The position numbers and the translations under genes were made by a program. From contig MSJI02000234.1 in NCBI GenBank assembly GCA_001931905.2, positions 1-15,027 on the forward strand: a stretch of 15,027 bases of DNA. Reading direction: 5' to 3'. This document shows positions 1 to 7,840 of the stretch, one piece after another. The stretch is from Cladosporium sp. IMV 00045. Lineage: Eukaryota > Ascomycota > Dothideomycetes > Cladosporiales > Cladosporiaceae. How positions within the stretch are numbered: the stretch's first letter is position 1; each line of letters opens with the position of its first letter. Below the pieces are notes generated by a model. The model worked only from the letters and a program-made list of their open reading frames with translations. It searched no databases and was not told the DNA's origin.

Positions 1-1103
1 TGGACAGCTGCAGGCACTTGCAGGACGAGGGCTTCGAGATCACATATCTGCCCGTGCAGAACAACGGTCTGATCAACCTTGAGGATCTGGAGAAGGCCAT
101 CAGGCCCGAGACCTGCCTCGTCTCCATCATGGCTGTCAACAACGAGATCGGTGTCGAGCAGCCTTTGGCGGACATTGGCAAGCTTTGCCGAAGCAAGAAG
201 GTTTTCTTCCACACTGACGCTGCTCAGGCTGTTGGAAAGATTCCTTTGGATGTGAACGCAATGAACGTTGACCTCATGTCCATCTCTGGTCACAAGATCT
301 ACGGCCCCATGGGTGTTGGTGCGTGCTACGTGCGCAGACGCCCTAGAGTCAGACTCGACCCTATCATCTCTGGTGGTGGTCAGGAGAGAGGTCTGAGGTC
401 AGGCACTCTTGCGCCTGCACTCACCATTGGTTTTGGTGAGGCGGCGCGCATTTGCCACGAGGAAATGGAGGTGAGTTTCGAACGATTTTCTTTCTTTTGC
501 TCTTCGCCCAACCCCTTCGAATGATTATACGCTACAACATGCATGGCTTTCTGAGTCGCACTGTGACAGGTGATTTGTTTGCTGATACAGCTCACGTAAC
601 TGTTATGACCCCTTCTAAACCCATCCACACTTTTTTACCTGCAGAGTACTTGCTCGAACACCGGCTAACTCTGCATACAGTACGACACCAAGCGCATCTC
701 CCAACTTTCCAAGCGTCTGACCGACGGCCTTCTCGCCATGGAACACACCTCCCTCAACGGCGACCCGGCCAAACACTACCCCGGCTGCGTCAATGTCTCC
801 TTCGCCTACGTCGAGGGCGAGTCCCTCCTCATGGCCCTGAAAGACATCGCGCTCTCGTCCGGCTCCGCGTGCACATCCGCCTCGCTCGAGCCCTCGTACG
901 TGCTCCGCGCGCTGGGCAACAGCGACGAGAGCGCGCACAGCAGTATCCGCTTCGGCATCGGCCGCTTCACCACTGACGCCGAGATCGACTACGTCCTCAA
1001 CGCCGTCAGGGAGCGCGTCACGTTCCTCCGCGAGCTCAGCCCGCTGTGGGAGCTCGTCCAGGAGGGCATCGATCTTAACAGTATCGAATGGAGCCAGCAC
1101 TAG
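1..1103 (+). CDS. NFS1: Cysteine desulfurase, mitochondrial (NFS1), C-terminal part
   Basis: PLP enzyme that takes sulfur from L-cysteine for Fe-S cluster assembly and tRNA thiolation; in fungi it is mitochondrial, in complex with Isd11, Acp1 and Isu1. The gene enters from the left edge; the first full codon is at 3. Exon 1 ends at 470. A GT-AG intron at 471-680 (donor GTGAGT, branch GCTAAC at 664-669) is phase 0. Exon 2 is 681-1103, giving about 296 visible residues. Seen motifs: [10 protein letters not shown] with the Asp that contacts the PLP ring nitrogen; SGHK with the Schiff-base Lys at 294-296; [10 protein letters not shown] with the sulfur-accepting Cys at 870-872; [11 protein letters not shown]; and the C-terminus [19 protein letters not shown] typical of eukaryotic Nfs1. 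All catalytic residues in view are intact. The N-terminus and targeting peptide lie outside the window. Confidence 0.98.
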
Positions 1104-1484
1104 ACGACCTTTTTGCTAGGGATACCCCCCATACCATACCTTTACGGCCCACTCATTTTTGTAATTGTTTATAGTTAATCCCTTCTTCCTCGAGAGTCGA
1201 GAGTAAGAATGAGAATCACGCTTGACCTAGTCGGCAAGCGGGGCGTTCGGTTGAGCTTTTCACGCGTTAGGAGTCGCGCGCCGGGCGTCTTGTAGTATAC
1301 CTTACAAAGAAACGCAAGAATTGTGTTATGTGCACACGTCTTTTCCCCAAAGAACATACTGAGAGATACCGTTTCAAGACTTTCCAAGTGGTCATCGCTG
1401 TTTCTGCTTCCTAGTGAGTCTGCTCTTCGTCCACCAAATGAGATGGAGGCTAGTCTCGACAAACGCTTGAGGTACCTGGCACGC
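1104..1484. other. Intergenic, 3' flank of NFS1
   Basis: This stretch should hold the NFS1 3' UTR. I see no gene. A T-rich stretch (around 1156-1180) with TTGTAATTGTTTATAG resembles a 3'-end region. A short direct repeat, CGAGAGT twice, lies at 1191-1204. The first recognisable repeat unit of the downstream array begins near 1485; similarity of its leading part (1330-1480) to other units is too weak to claim. Confidence 0.5.
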
Positions 1485-1665
1485 ATGTCAATGGTTATAT
1501 CGGCAACGGTAGAAGAGTACTGGACAGTGTCAACGCCGAGAGAAGTGCACTGCACATAGAAGGCGACGGTCGGCGGCGGAGGCACGGCGTCCCTGCGGCA
1601 GCCTTTTGGTGTTGGAGCTGCTGGTGTTGCTGGTGGTGTGTTGGATGTTCGGTGAACATAGGTAC
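1485..1665. repeat. Array unit 1 (most diverged)
   Basis: Core A starts at 1494 (GTTATATCGGCAACGGTAGA). Block B is reduced to a GGAGCTGCTGGTGTTGCTGG tract near 1613-1635. Block C is the GTTGGATGTTCGGTGAACATA stretch near 1640-1660. Similarity rests mainly on core A and on the order of blocks. Confidence 0.6.
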
Positions 1666-1704
1666 TTATGTGTTGCTTCACGTTATTCCCCTCTGGTTGG
1701 AAGA

Positions 1705-1915
1705 GGGTTTGCCGGTTGAGTATGGCGAGGGTGGTATCGGCCGCCGTGGAAGAACGGCGGGCGGTGCTGGTGGTGAGGAAGATGAGATATAGGGATGCAG
1801 ATGTCTGGCGGCGAAAACACGAAGCAGCTGGTGCTTCTGCTGCTGCTGCTGCTGGTGGTGGTGTTTGTGTCGTTGCCTGGATGTCGGATGTCGGACGGTT
1901 TATATGCATATGCGT
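1705..1915. repeat. Array unit 2
   Basis: Lead-in TTTGCCGGTTGAG at about 1708-1720 matches the lead-in of unit 4 (TTTGCCGTTTGAG at about 2447-2459). Core A starts at 1731. Block B, with a perfect CTG run, lies near 1821-1863. Block C (CCTGGATGTCGGATGTCGG) is near 1876-1896. Confidence 0.75.
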
Positions 1916-1944
1916 TTCTTCCCGCCCTCCTCCAGTCTAAGGAA

Positions 1945-2155
1945 AGTCTCATCGGTCAAGCATGGTAAAGGTAGTATCAGCGGCAGCAGAATAACGTCGG
2001 GCGGTGTTGGAGGTGAGAGCGGCAAAAGGAAGGGAGAGAGGGGTGGTGTGATCAGGGAGCGACAGCACCAAGCACTTGTTGCTTCTGCTGCTGGTTTTGG
2101 TGTTGTTGTTACCTGGATGCCGGAAGTTGTGGGGTTGAATACATTCTCCTTACCC
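1945..2155. repeat. Array unit 3
   Basis: Lead-in GGTCAAGCATGGTAAAG is followed by core A at 1971. Block B (GACAGCACCAAGCACTTGTT) starts near 2060 and continues into a CTG/GTT tract. Block C is CCTGGATGCCGG at about 2112-2123. Core A has an in-frame TAA when read in the plus frame that is open in the other four copies. Confidence 0.75.
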
Positions 2156-2444
2156 AGATAGCTGTGGGTATCATGCCGAGAAGGCTGTCTCTCCAGATCG
2201 TGTCCCTATGCTCGTACCATCAGCTTCAATGCCTTAAAACGAATCTTAAACGCGGAGATAGCCCTACAAGAAGTGTTTCGTTCTCATTGATTTGACAATT
2301 TCAAAACATTACAAAGGCCTAATTCAGGCAGAAAGCTTGACTCCGTTCGCGTCAATACTTCATCAGCTCAATCTTGACAATCCAGGTGTACAATGATTGG
2401 TTGGTAGAGGAAGAGTTCTCCCTGTCCTTCGGTGTCCGCCCCTG
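2156..2444. other. Spacer inside the repeat array
   Basis: About 290 bp between units 3 and 4 with no recognisable core A or block B. Its length is near one repeat period, so it may be a decayed copy or an insertion. A weak look-alike (CGTACCATCAGC near 2213-2224) is too short to rely on. No gene seen. Confidence 0.4.
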
Positions 2445-2705
2445 GGTTTGCCGTTTGAGCAAGTCGATGGTAGTATCAGCGGCGGTAGAAGAATGTCGTG
2501 TAGTGCCAGATGTGAGAAAGGAAGAAATAGAAAGACAGAGATGGTTTCGGTGGAGCTAAGGCTGCCTCTGTCGATGCAGACCTGACTGATGTCTGGTTGA
2601 GATTTTTGGCACGACAGCACCAAGCGGCTGTTGCTTTTGCTGATGCGGTGGTGATCGTGGCTTGTGATTGAGAGGAGCGCGTTGGATCTGTTATACCGAT
2701 TCAAA
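2445..2705. repeat. Array unit 4
   Basis: Lead-in TTTGCCGTTTGAGCAAG, core A at 2470, block B (GACAGCACCAAGCGGCTGTT) near 2612-2631, and the C end GTTGGATCTGTTATACC near 2681-2697. The purine-rich segment between A and B is about 50 bp longer than in units 2 and 3, which accounts for the 291-bp step to unit 5. Confidence 0.75.
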
Positions 2706-2739
2706 TCTTCCTCCAACAAGGGACGTGTCACCTACCTAC

Positions 2740-2930
2740 TATTCATTCAGCATATCAGCGGTAGTACCAGCGGCGGTAGAGGGACGTCGGGCGGTGTTAG
2801 CGGTGAGAAAAGGCAGAAGGGAGAGGGGTAGTGAAGGGCGGCGGCGGGAAGCAGTTGCTGCCTCTGGCGGCGGCGGCGGTGGTCGTTGTGAGCGGGAGGC
2901 GCGGGTTGGATCTTTTATACTATCTCGTAT
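2740..2930. repeat. Array unit 5
   Basis: Core A starts at 2761 (GTAGTACCAGCGGCGGTAGA). Block B carries a GGCGGCGGCGGCGGTGG tract at about 2866-2882 where other units have CTG. The C end, GGTTGGATCTTTTATACTAT at about 2903-2922, closely matches unit 4. Confidence 0.75.
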
Positions 2931-3353
2931 CTTTTCCCGGTGCACGTGAAGGCGACGGGCAACGGTTGATCAAACGCCGCTCTTGGATGGGATGGATCTT
3001 CTACAACACTACGCTTCACTTACCTGTGGCATCATGTTTGATTTGGATATTCGTTGATCGATACCACGAGCTTGGGATAGGTAAGGAGGCCCAGATCTCG
3101 AAAGAGTGTAAGCGATCCCAAGTTCTCGGGGCTGTGTCTCTGAAGATGATATTTGATGCATTCAGAGTCAAAGCCTCATGAGAGGTTTTGAATATGACAC
3201 CTGGCCATAATGATGACATTGGCATGTTCAGTCAATGACTTGGCTACTTTCCAGGACTAATTAAGAGCCAGAGCACCATCAAGGGCCAATGAAGACGTTC
3301 TCACAATGCGCTCTCAACGTAGAGGCAACATGATTCATATGTGATCGTCTCCT
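2931..3353. other. Intergenic, 3' flank of the amine oxidase gene
   Basis: No supported gene. This should contain the 3' UTR and poly(A) site of the minus-strand amine oxidase. GGGATGGATCTTCTACAACAC near 2990-3010 resembles the block-C end of the array and may be a further fragment. The remainder shows nothing I can name. Confidence 0.4.
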
Positions 3354-5150
3354 TCAACCACCATTGCTCGCCTCCAACCCATACGCTTTCGTGATCCTCT
3401 GACCAACACCTTCACCCGCCCAATAAGCGCCCGTACTCGTGCCCAGTGCAACAAAAGGCGCCGTATGCTCGCCAGCAAGCCAAACCCCGCGCTCCGGCAT
3501 GCCGTGCCTCATCACTTCGATATCCTTGTCGCCCTCTTCCAGTCCGACCTGGAAATTCGCGTAGCTGCCATAGCCAGCAAACTCATCGTTTGCCCAAGCC
3601 GTGGCCAAGATCCCTGAAGGTTGGCAATCGGGGTTGAAAGCGTTGTAGTTTGGCAGGCGGGAGAAGTACGGTTTGAACCAGTCGATGAGGACCGCGTCAC
3701 GGTTTTCCGTCGATGTTGTTTTCACGAGGTGCGCGATGTGCTCGGCGCATGGGCCGTAGATGTAGAAAAGCAGGGTGGGATGGGCGGTGTCGCCGGGAAG
3801 CGCGGCGAGGTTCCCGCCTTGTTGATCCCAGCCGTTGGGGTTGGTGTTTGGTGCATAGCTTGGGGAGAGCCAGTGGGTGAAGCCTGCGTAGTGCTGCCGT
3901 GAGTTTGACATCTCTCCGTTTTGAAGGGGTTGGTGAAGCGGTTGACTTGTTGCGGTTACGTTTGGTGTTTTGCCTTCGGCGTCCAGTCGAGTGCTGTTTG
4001 GTGAGGACGGCGTAGGCGTGTCCCAGAAGGCTGAGGGGAACGTAATATACACCTTATCGAGCGTTCCGTAGCCGATACTCGATATGGCTTTCGTCAGACG
4101 AGGTTCCAGTGGTGGTTCGAAAGCGCGTTGATTTCTCTTCAGCCATCCTACGGGCATCGTACACACAACCTCGTCGAACTGCAAAGTCTCGCCATCGGCC
4201 GTTTCTATGCTCGGTCTTATTCGGTCGTTGGAGTCCGTTTCGTTTGATTTTATTCGGATGACCTTGGTATTGAGTTTGATAGCAGCTTTCTCTTTTGCTG
4301 CCTTCGCCACCGCGTTCAAGATCTTCTCATACGTCCCGGCAACAAAAGGATTCTCGCCCTCAATACACTCCTCTAACCAAAAGAATCTCAGAGACTGTCT
4401 TTGGACAGGGCTCCCGATGTAAGCACCCCACATGCATGCAGATTTCAAAAGTTGCTTTCGCTTCCTCTGAGCTTCTGCATCAGGCAGATCGTTGAAGAGC
4501 TCTTTCGACCTCTCCTCAAAGAAATCATACAAACTTCTGGACGCCGGTATTGACTGGCTGTGCTCGTTGCTATATTTGAAAGCAGCGGCTATCAGCCCAT
4601 CATCCCAGAGCAGACGGCCGTATTCCTCAGCTTCATCCGGGTCCAGAGGTTTGCCCGAGGAGTCGATGACGCTCTGCTCCTCGTCCCAGGCGTGCAGCCT
4701 GGTATCCGTTTCTCTAGCGATTTGCATGATGGGATTGTCGTCCGTGCCATGGATCCAATTCGGCCCTCTGCGAACCACGAGGCGATGGTCAGCGCAACAA
4801 GCCCAGGAACACAGCATGTACGAAGCGACGGAAAGAAAGCTCAAATCACATTCGCTCGCCAGCACCTACAAATCAACCGGGTGACCCAAATGCCAACTCT
4901 GCCCTACTCGTCCGCCCAGCCTGTTCCGGGCTTCTAATATCGTGACTTTGACGCCGTGCTGCAGCAGCACGTCCGCGCATCGAAGCCCGGCGAACCCGCC
5001 TCCGACGATTCCTACGCTGATCTGCTTTGACGCCGACATGGCTGCTCTGAGCATGTCTCCGGATTGGATCTTTTGGTCTGTGTGGTTTGTTCTCTGTCGA
5101 AGGTCTTGGATGATGCGGGAGTCACCACTGGTGTTCGGATATCCTTCCAT
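3354..5150 (-). CDS. Flavin-containing amine oxidase (polyamine oxidase-like)
   Basis: FAD enzyme expected to oxidise a secondary or primary amine with release of H2O2; substrate is not known from sequence. Exon 1 is 5150-4870. The intron is 4869-4768 (GTAGGT...TTCGCAG, GCTGAC branch). Exon 2 is 4767-3354, giving 564 aa. Seen: Rossmann motif GIVGGGFAGLRCAD (residues 47-60), ILEARNRLGGR with the ribose-binding Glu73, GPNWIHG at 95-101, VVCTMPVGWLK near 294-304, GYGTLDKVYITF with the conserved active-site Lys332, and WLAGEHTAPFVALGTSTGAY near 523-542, which closes the FAD site. There is no SWIRM or tower domain, so it is a polyamine-oxidase-type protein rather than LSD1. There is no signal peptide, and the C-terminus SNGG is not a peroxisomal signal. 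A Ser/Pro/Thr/Asn-rich insertion spans about 344-385. Met33 and Met38 are alternative starts; Met38 would sit just before the first beta strand. Confidence 0.93.
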
Positions 5151-5188
5151 CGTTGCAGCGTCAGCCGGCTGAAGTTTACATGTAGCGG

Positions 5189-5196
5189 TATATAAT
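5189..5196 (-). promoter_or_regulatory. TATA-like element upstream of the amine oxidase
   Basis: The minus strand reads ATTATATA about 40 bp before the ATG at 5150. If this is a true TATA box, the transcript would start within about 10-20 nt of that ATG or downstream of it. That would favour a start at Met33 (5054) or Met38 (5039). Single short AT-rich motif, so weak evidence. Confidence 0.3.
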
Positions 5197-5518
5197 GTAT
5201 GATCGGAGATGGAATTTTATATCATAGCGCGAGACAGCTAAGCTGGTATATGGCGAGAATAAAAAAGTTGCTTCTGATAGTAGCATCGTGAGGAAACGAT
5301 AGACGCTTGCATCGGCGGCAATTGATAGGTGGCGCTTGGCTGGCTCCAGGTGTGCAACCTATTTAGATCATCCGTAGGACGAACCCAGTACTGCAGAGCT
5401 GTCTAGTCGTCTGACTGAATGCAGGATGCTGTGAACTATTGCATCTTGAAGACAGAGCCATAGCGGCATCAGACCAGCGCATCTTACTGGCTTTATTGGG
5501 TTATTGCGATTGAAGAAC

Positions 5519-5573
5519 CCAACGCTCACACTTCGGAGATGAAGTCCGTGAGCGGAGGAAGGGAGAACGTTGG
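5519..5573. repeat. Compound inverted repeat / potential hairpin
   Basis: GCTCAC (5524-5529) pairs with GTGAGC (5548-5553). Inside it, ACTTC (5530-5534) pairs with GAAGT (5541-5545) around a six-base loop, with a two-base bulge (CC). An outer CCAACG (5519-5524) is complementary to CGTTGG (5568-5573), sharing one base with the inner arm. It lies about 150 bp past the homeobox stop codon, so it could be in that gene's 3' UTR. Confidence 0.5.
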
Positions 5574-5723
5574 CAAAAAGGAGATTGCGGTTGGCACTTT
5601 GTTCATAAAAACGGCCCCGCCAGCTCTTGGATCAAAACAGTATTTCATATATTTCTGGTTTCTCTACAAGAAGGGTATCACTTTCAAGGTGGTGGCAGCT
5701 TGACCTGCCGACTCATTTCTATC

Positions 5724-7503
5724 TCAAGGCCATCTGCCTTGGCTGAGAGACAACAGACCTTGCACGCAGTCCAACTCTTCCTCGCCAGAAATACTGCTAC
5801 TCTTGCGGTGGTCTCGCATGAACGCTGCCAGCTCTGGATCCTGGTCGGGATCTGCTGTCACTCTCTCTGTGCTGGCGCGCGGTCGAGGCGTCTGCGGAGG
5901 CCTTTTGTCTGTCCTTGCTGCCCTTCCTGTATTCCCTGACGCCCGGCTTTCGCCAAGCACAGCCCTGCCTTGTCGATGGTGTTGCCCGCTTCTGGAACCC
6001 ATGGTCGGTTGGGAAGATGGTTGCAGGCTCCGCTCTGGTGACCAGTTCTCCTTGTCGGAATCGTTGCCCGGAATGTGAATGGATGCACCGGATTCTGAGT
6101 ACTTGAGTTTCAACGCCGGCTTCAGAGTCTCCACACCATGTTGCAATCTCCCAGCTGAAGTGCTGGATCGTTGGAGAGATGGTCGCGAGTGGTCGTACTT
6201 TGTACGTTTCGCAGACGATTCTCTCGTCAAGGTAGCGTTTCGCTTAGCTGGAAGCGAGCCAAGGACCCTCCTGCCAGAGTTGGCCCTCATAAGACCGATC
6301 GCGTCGGCAGCCGATCCAGTGGCGTCTTTCTCGGCTTTCTGTTCCGCCTCTGCTCTAGAGTCCTTATCGCACCAGAATTCCCATGCTCGCGAGTCGCGGG
6401 ACCGGCCACTGGCGGATCGACGCAACGAACCCACAGCGCTTTCCCGGGTGGATCGTGTGAGATCCAAAGACGAGACACCCGAGCCTTGGCTTCTGCTGAA
6501 TGAGGTCTCGACCTGCTGAGAAGGACGTGGTGGAGATGGTGACGAGCTGTCTTTCGTTATGACCTTGGCCGCGCCCTCTGATGTCATGGACAGACGGACA
6601 AACGACGACGATTTTTTCAGACGAGGCCTTGGATCAGCATCACCGGTCTGTTCGTGTGAACGTAAGTACCCGTTAGGCTCACGGTCATCTCTGAACGATG
6701 ACGCGCGACGCTTATTTGCAAGATACCCATAACTCGCAGAACTTGGAAGCGAATGCCGTCCGTGTGAATCTGATCGGAAGGCACGGTAGGCGTTCAATGC
6801 AGGGTAGCCGAGGTTTGGGGTTTCCGCAGGTTGATAACTTCGTGCTTGGTACCTGTCATCGAATTTGGATTGTGGCAAAGATGATGGAGGCGGTGGTGTG
6901 CTGTGGTGCTGGTTGTCGGACAGCGTCTCGTCTGGGATAGTGGCGTTGCTATCATCACTGCCAAAATTTGCTTGCGGCTCGACCGGTGCAGCAGATAAGG
7001 ATGCAGAAGCATTTGCACGCGATGCTTGGTACTGTGCAACCTCGTGGGGAAGAAGTGGGCGGGCTTTTCGACGCGAACTCTGGCGACGGTTTTGAAACCA
7101 GATCTTCAACCAATACGCGTCAGCAAGTTCGAAGAAGATGTTGGCCGGTCGCTCCGCAGGTAGCCTACCTGAACCTCTTTCTCGCCAAGGGCTACTTTCT
7201 TGACGATTTCCTGACGCGCCGTCTTATCGGGCTTTGGGTCACGTTTGTATGCTTCTTCCAATATTGCCTGATCCTCAGCACTAGGTATACATGTCAGAGA
7301 TAGTCCAGTGACATTCCGAGCTTCCGTATTATGTACCTGGTCCTCTTCCTCTTTTGTCTAGCCAATGGCTTATTGTCCACCTTGGGCGGCAGGTTGTTCG
7401 GTAGGGTGGAGCTCGAGTGATTGAGAAAGGCGAAGTGCCCGGGACTTGAAGTCGCAGCTGGACCAGACTGATCGCCTTCATGGTCGGCTGTCGGAGGATC
7501 CAT
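5724..7503 (-). CDS. Homeodomain transcription factor
   Basis: Nuclear DNA-binding regulator. Exons: 7503-7337, 7280-7169, 7103-5724; introns of 56 and 65 bp with CTGAC branch sites; 552 aa. The start at 7503 is the first ATG in frame, with a purine at -3. The homeodomain spans about residues 49-106. It begins with a basic arm (RQKRKRT), continues through the first helices (EDQAILEEAYKRD...), and ends with recognition helix EVQIWFQNRRQSSRRK carrying the invariant Trp95, Phe96 and Asn98. Intron 1 falls in the N-terminal arm; intron 2 falls just before IWFQN. The remaining ~445 residues are Ser/Arg/Pro-rich and probably disordered, with a more conserved-looking patch AWEFWCDKD (333-341) and a KEN motif (444-446). 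Architecture resembles filamentous-fungal proteins related to yeast Yox1/Yhp1; that assignment is an inference. Confidence 0.93.
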
Positions 7504-7575
7504 CCTGGCAGTGAATAGAGTGTTGTGTGTGGTGAAGTGGTCGCGCGAGCGTGAGAGGGTATCGTTCAAGTCGAG

Positions 7576-7581
7576 ACGCGT
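7576..7581. promoter_or_regulatory. MCB-like site (ACGCGT) upstream of the homeobox gene
   Basis: The palindrome ACGCGT, the MluI cell-cycle box bound by MBF in yeasts, lies about 73 bp before the homeobox ATG. A six-base palindrome is expected three to four times by chance in a window this size, and ACGCGT also occurs in intron 2 of this gene and near 1262, so position is the main argument. Confidence 0.3.
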
Positions 7582-7832
7582 TACGTGACAAGCGGGCACT
7601 ATCACTGAAGCTCAGAGCTAGGGCCACACAACAGGACAACATTCCCAACCTCACAAGACGCCAAACGACAAGTCTGCAATAGTCTACAACCGTGCTGTTG
7701 ATGAAAGACCTCACCAACATCTGCAAGATCTTTTTCCGAACCGACGACATGATATCTTTCGTCATGCATGAGGCGAGTACATGTAATCCATGCAAGTCGT
7801 CTCCAAACACTCGTCCAATGAGCGTGCAGCGT

Positions 7833-7840
7833 CGCGAAAA
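7833..7840 (+). promoter_or_regulatory. SCB-like site (CGCGAAAA) upstream of the homeobox gene
   Basis: CGCGAAAA is a match to the yeast SBF-binding consensus CRCGAAA, about 330 bp before the homeobox ATG. A further CGCGAAA lies at 8336-8342. Sequence match only; function not shown. Confidence 0.3.

Larger units (their letters stand above)
1485..2930. repeat. Degenerate tandem array, five units, ~240-290 bp period
   Basis: Five related blocks recur in the same internal order. Block A is a ~50-bp core close to GTAGTATCAGCGGCGGTAGA. A purine-rich stretch of 40-90 bp follows. Block B resembles AGCACCAAGCAGCTGTTGC and runs into a CTG/GGT or GCG/GGT trinucleotide tract. Block C resembles CCTGGATGTCGG and ends near GGTTGGATCTTTTATAC. 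Core A starts at 1494, 1731, 1971, 2470 and 2761, so spacings are 237, 240, 499 and 291 bp. The 499-bp step is about two periods, consistent with one lost or unrecognisable copy. The array lies between the 3' ends of two convergent genes. Copies are strongly diverged and no transposon terminal repeats were seen. Confidence 0.8.
5151..5723. other. Intergenic: amine oxidase promoter and homeobox gene 3' end
   Basis: About 570 bp between two genes on the same (minus) strand. It must hold the 3' UTR of the homeobox gene (right side) and the promoter of the amine oxidase (left side). A compound inverted repeat lies at 5519-5573 and is listed separately. No coding region seen. Confidence 0.5.

Noticed and set aside
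452..1100. Open frames on both strands across NFS1 exon 2 and its intron
   Set aside because: Arg/His-rich and Ala/Glu-rich translations are shadow frames of a GC-rich conserved exon; the NFS1 frame explains the conservation.
1175..1909. Minus-strand ATG frame of 244 codons as a standalone gene
   Set aside because: It is made of two repeat units plus low-complexity Ala/Pro/Ser tracts, and the frame is not kept in other units. I keep it only as part of the array observation.
1485..2930. RIP (repeat-induced C-to-T mutation) as the cause of array divergence
   Set aside because: Differences among units include many transversions and indels, GC stays high, and no clear CpA-to-TpA bias is visible by eye. 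A dinucleotide-index calculation would be needed to test it properly.
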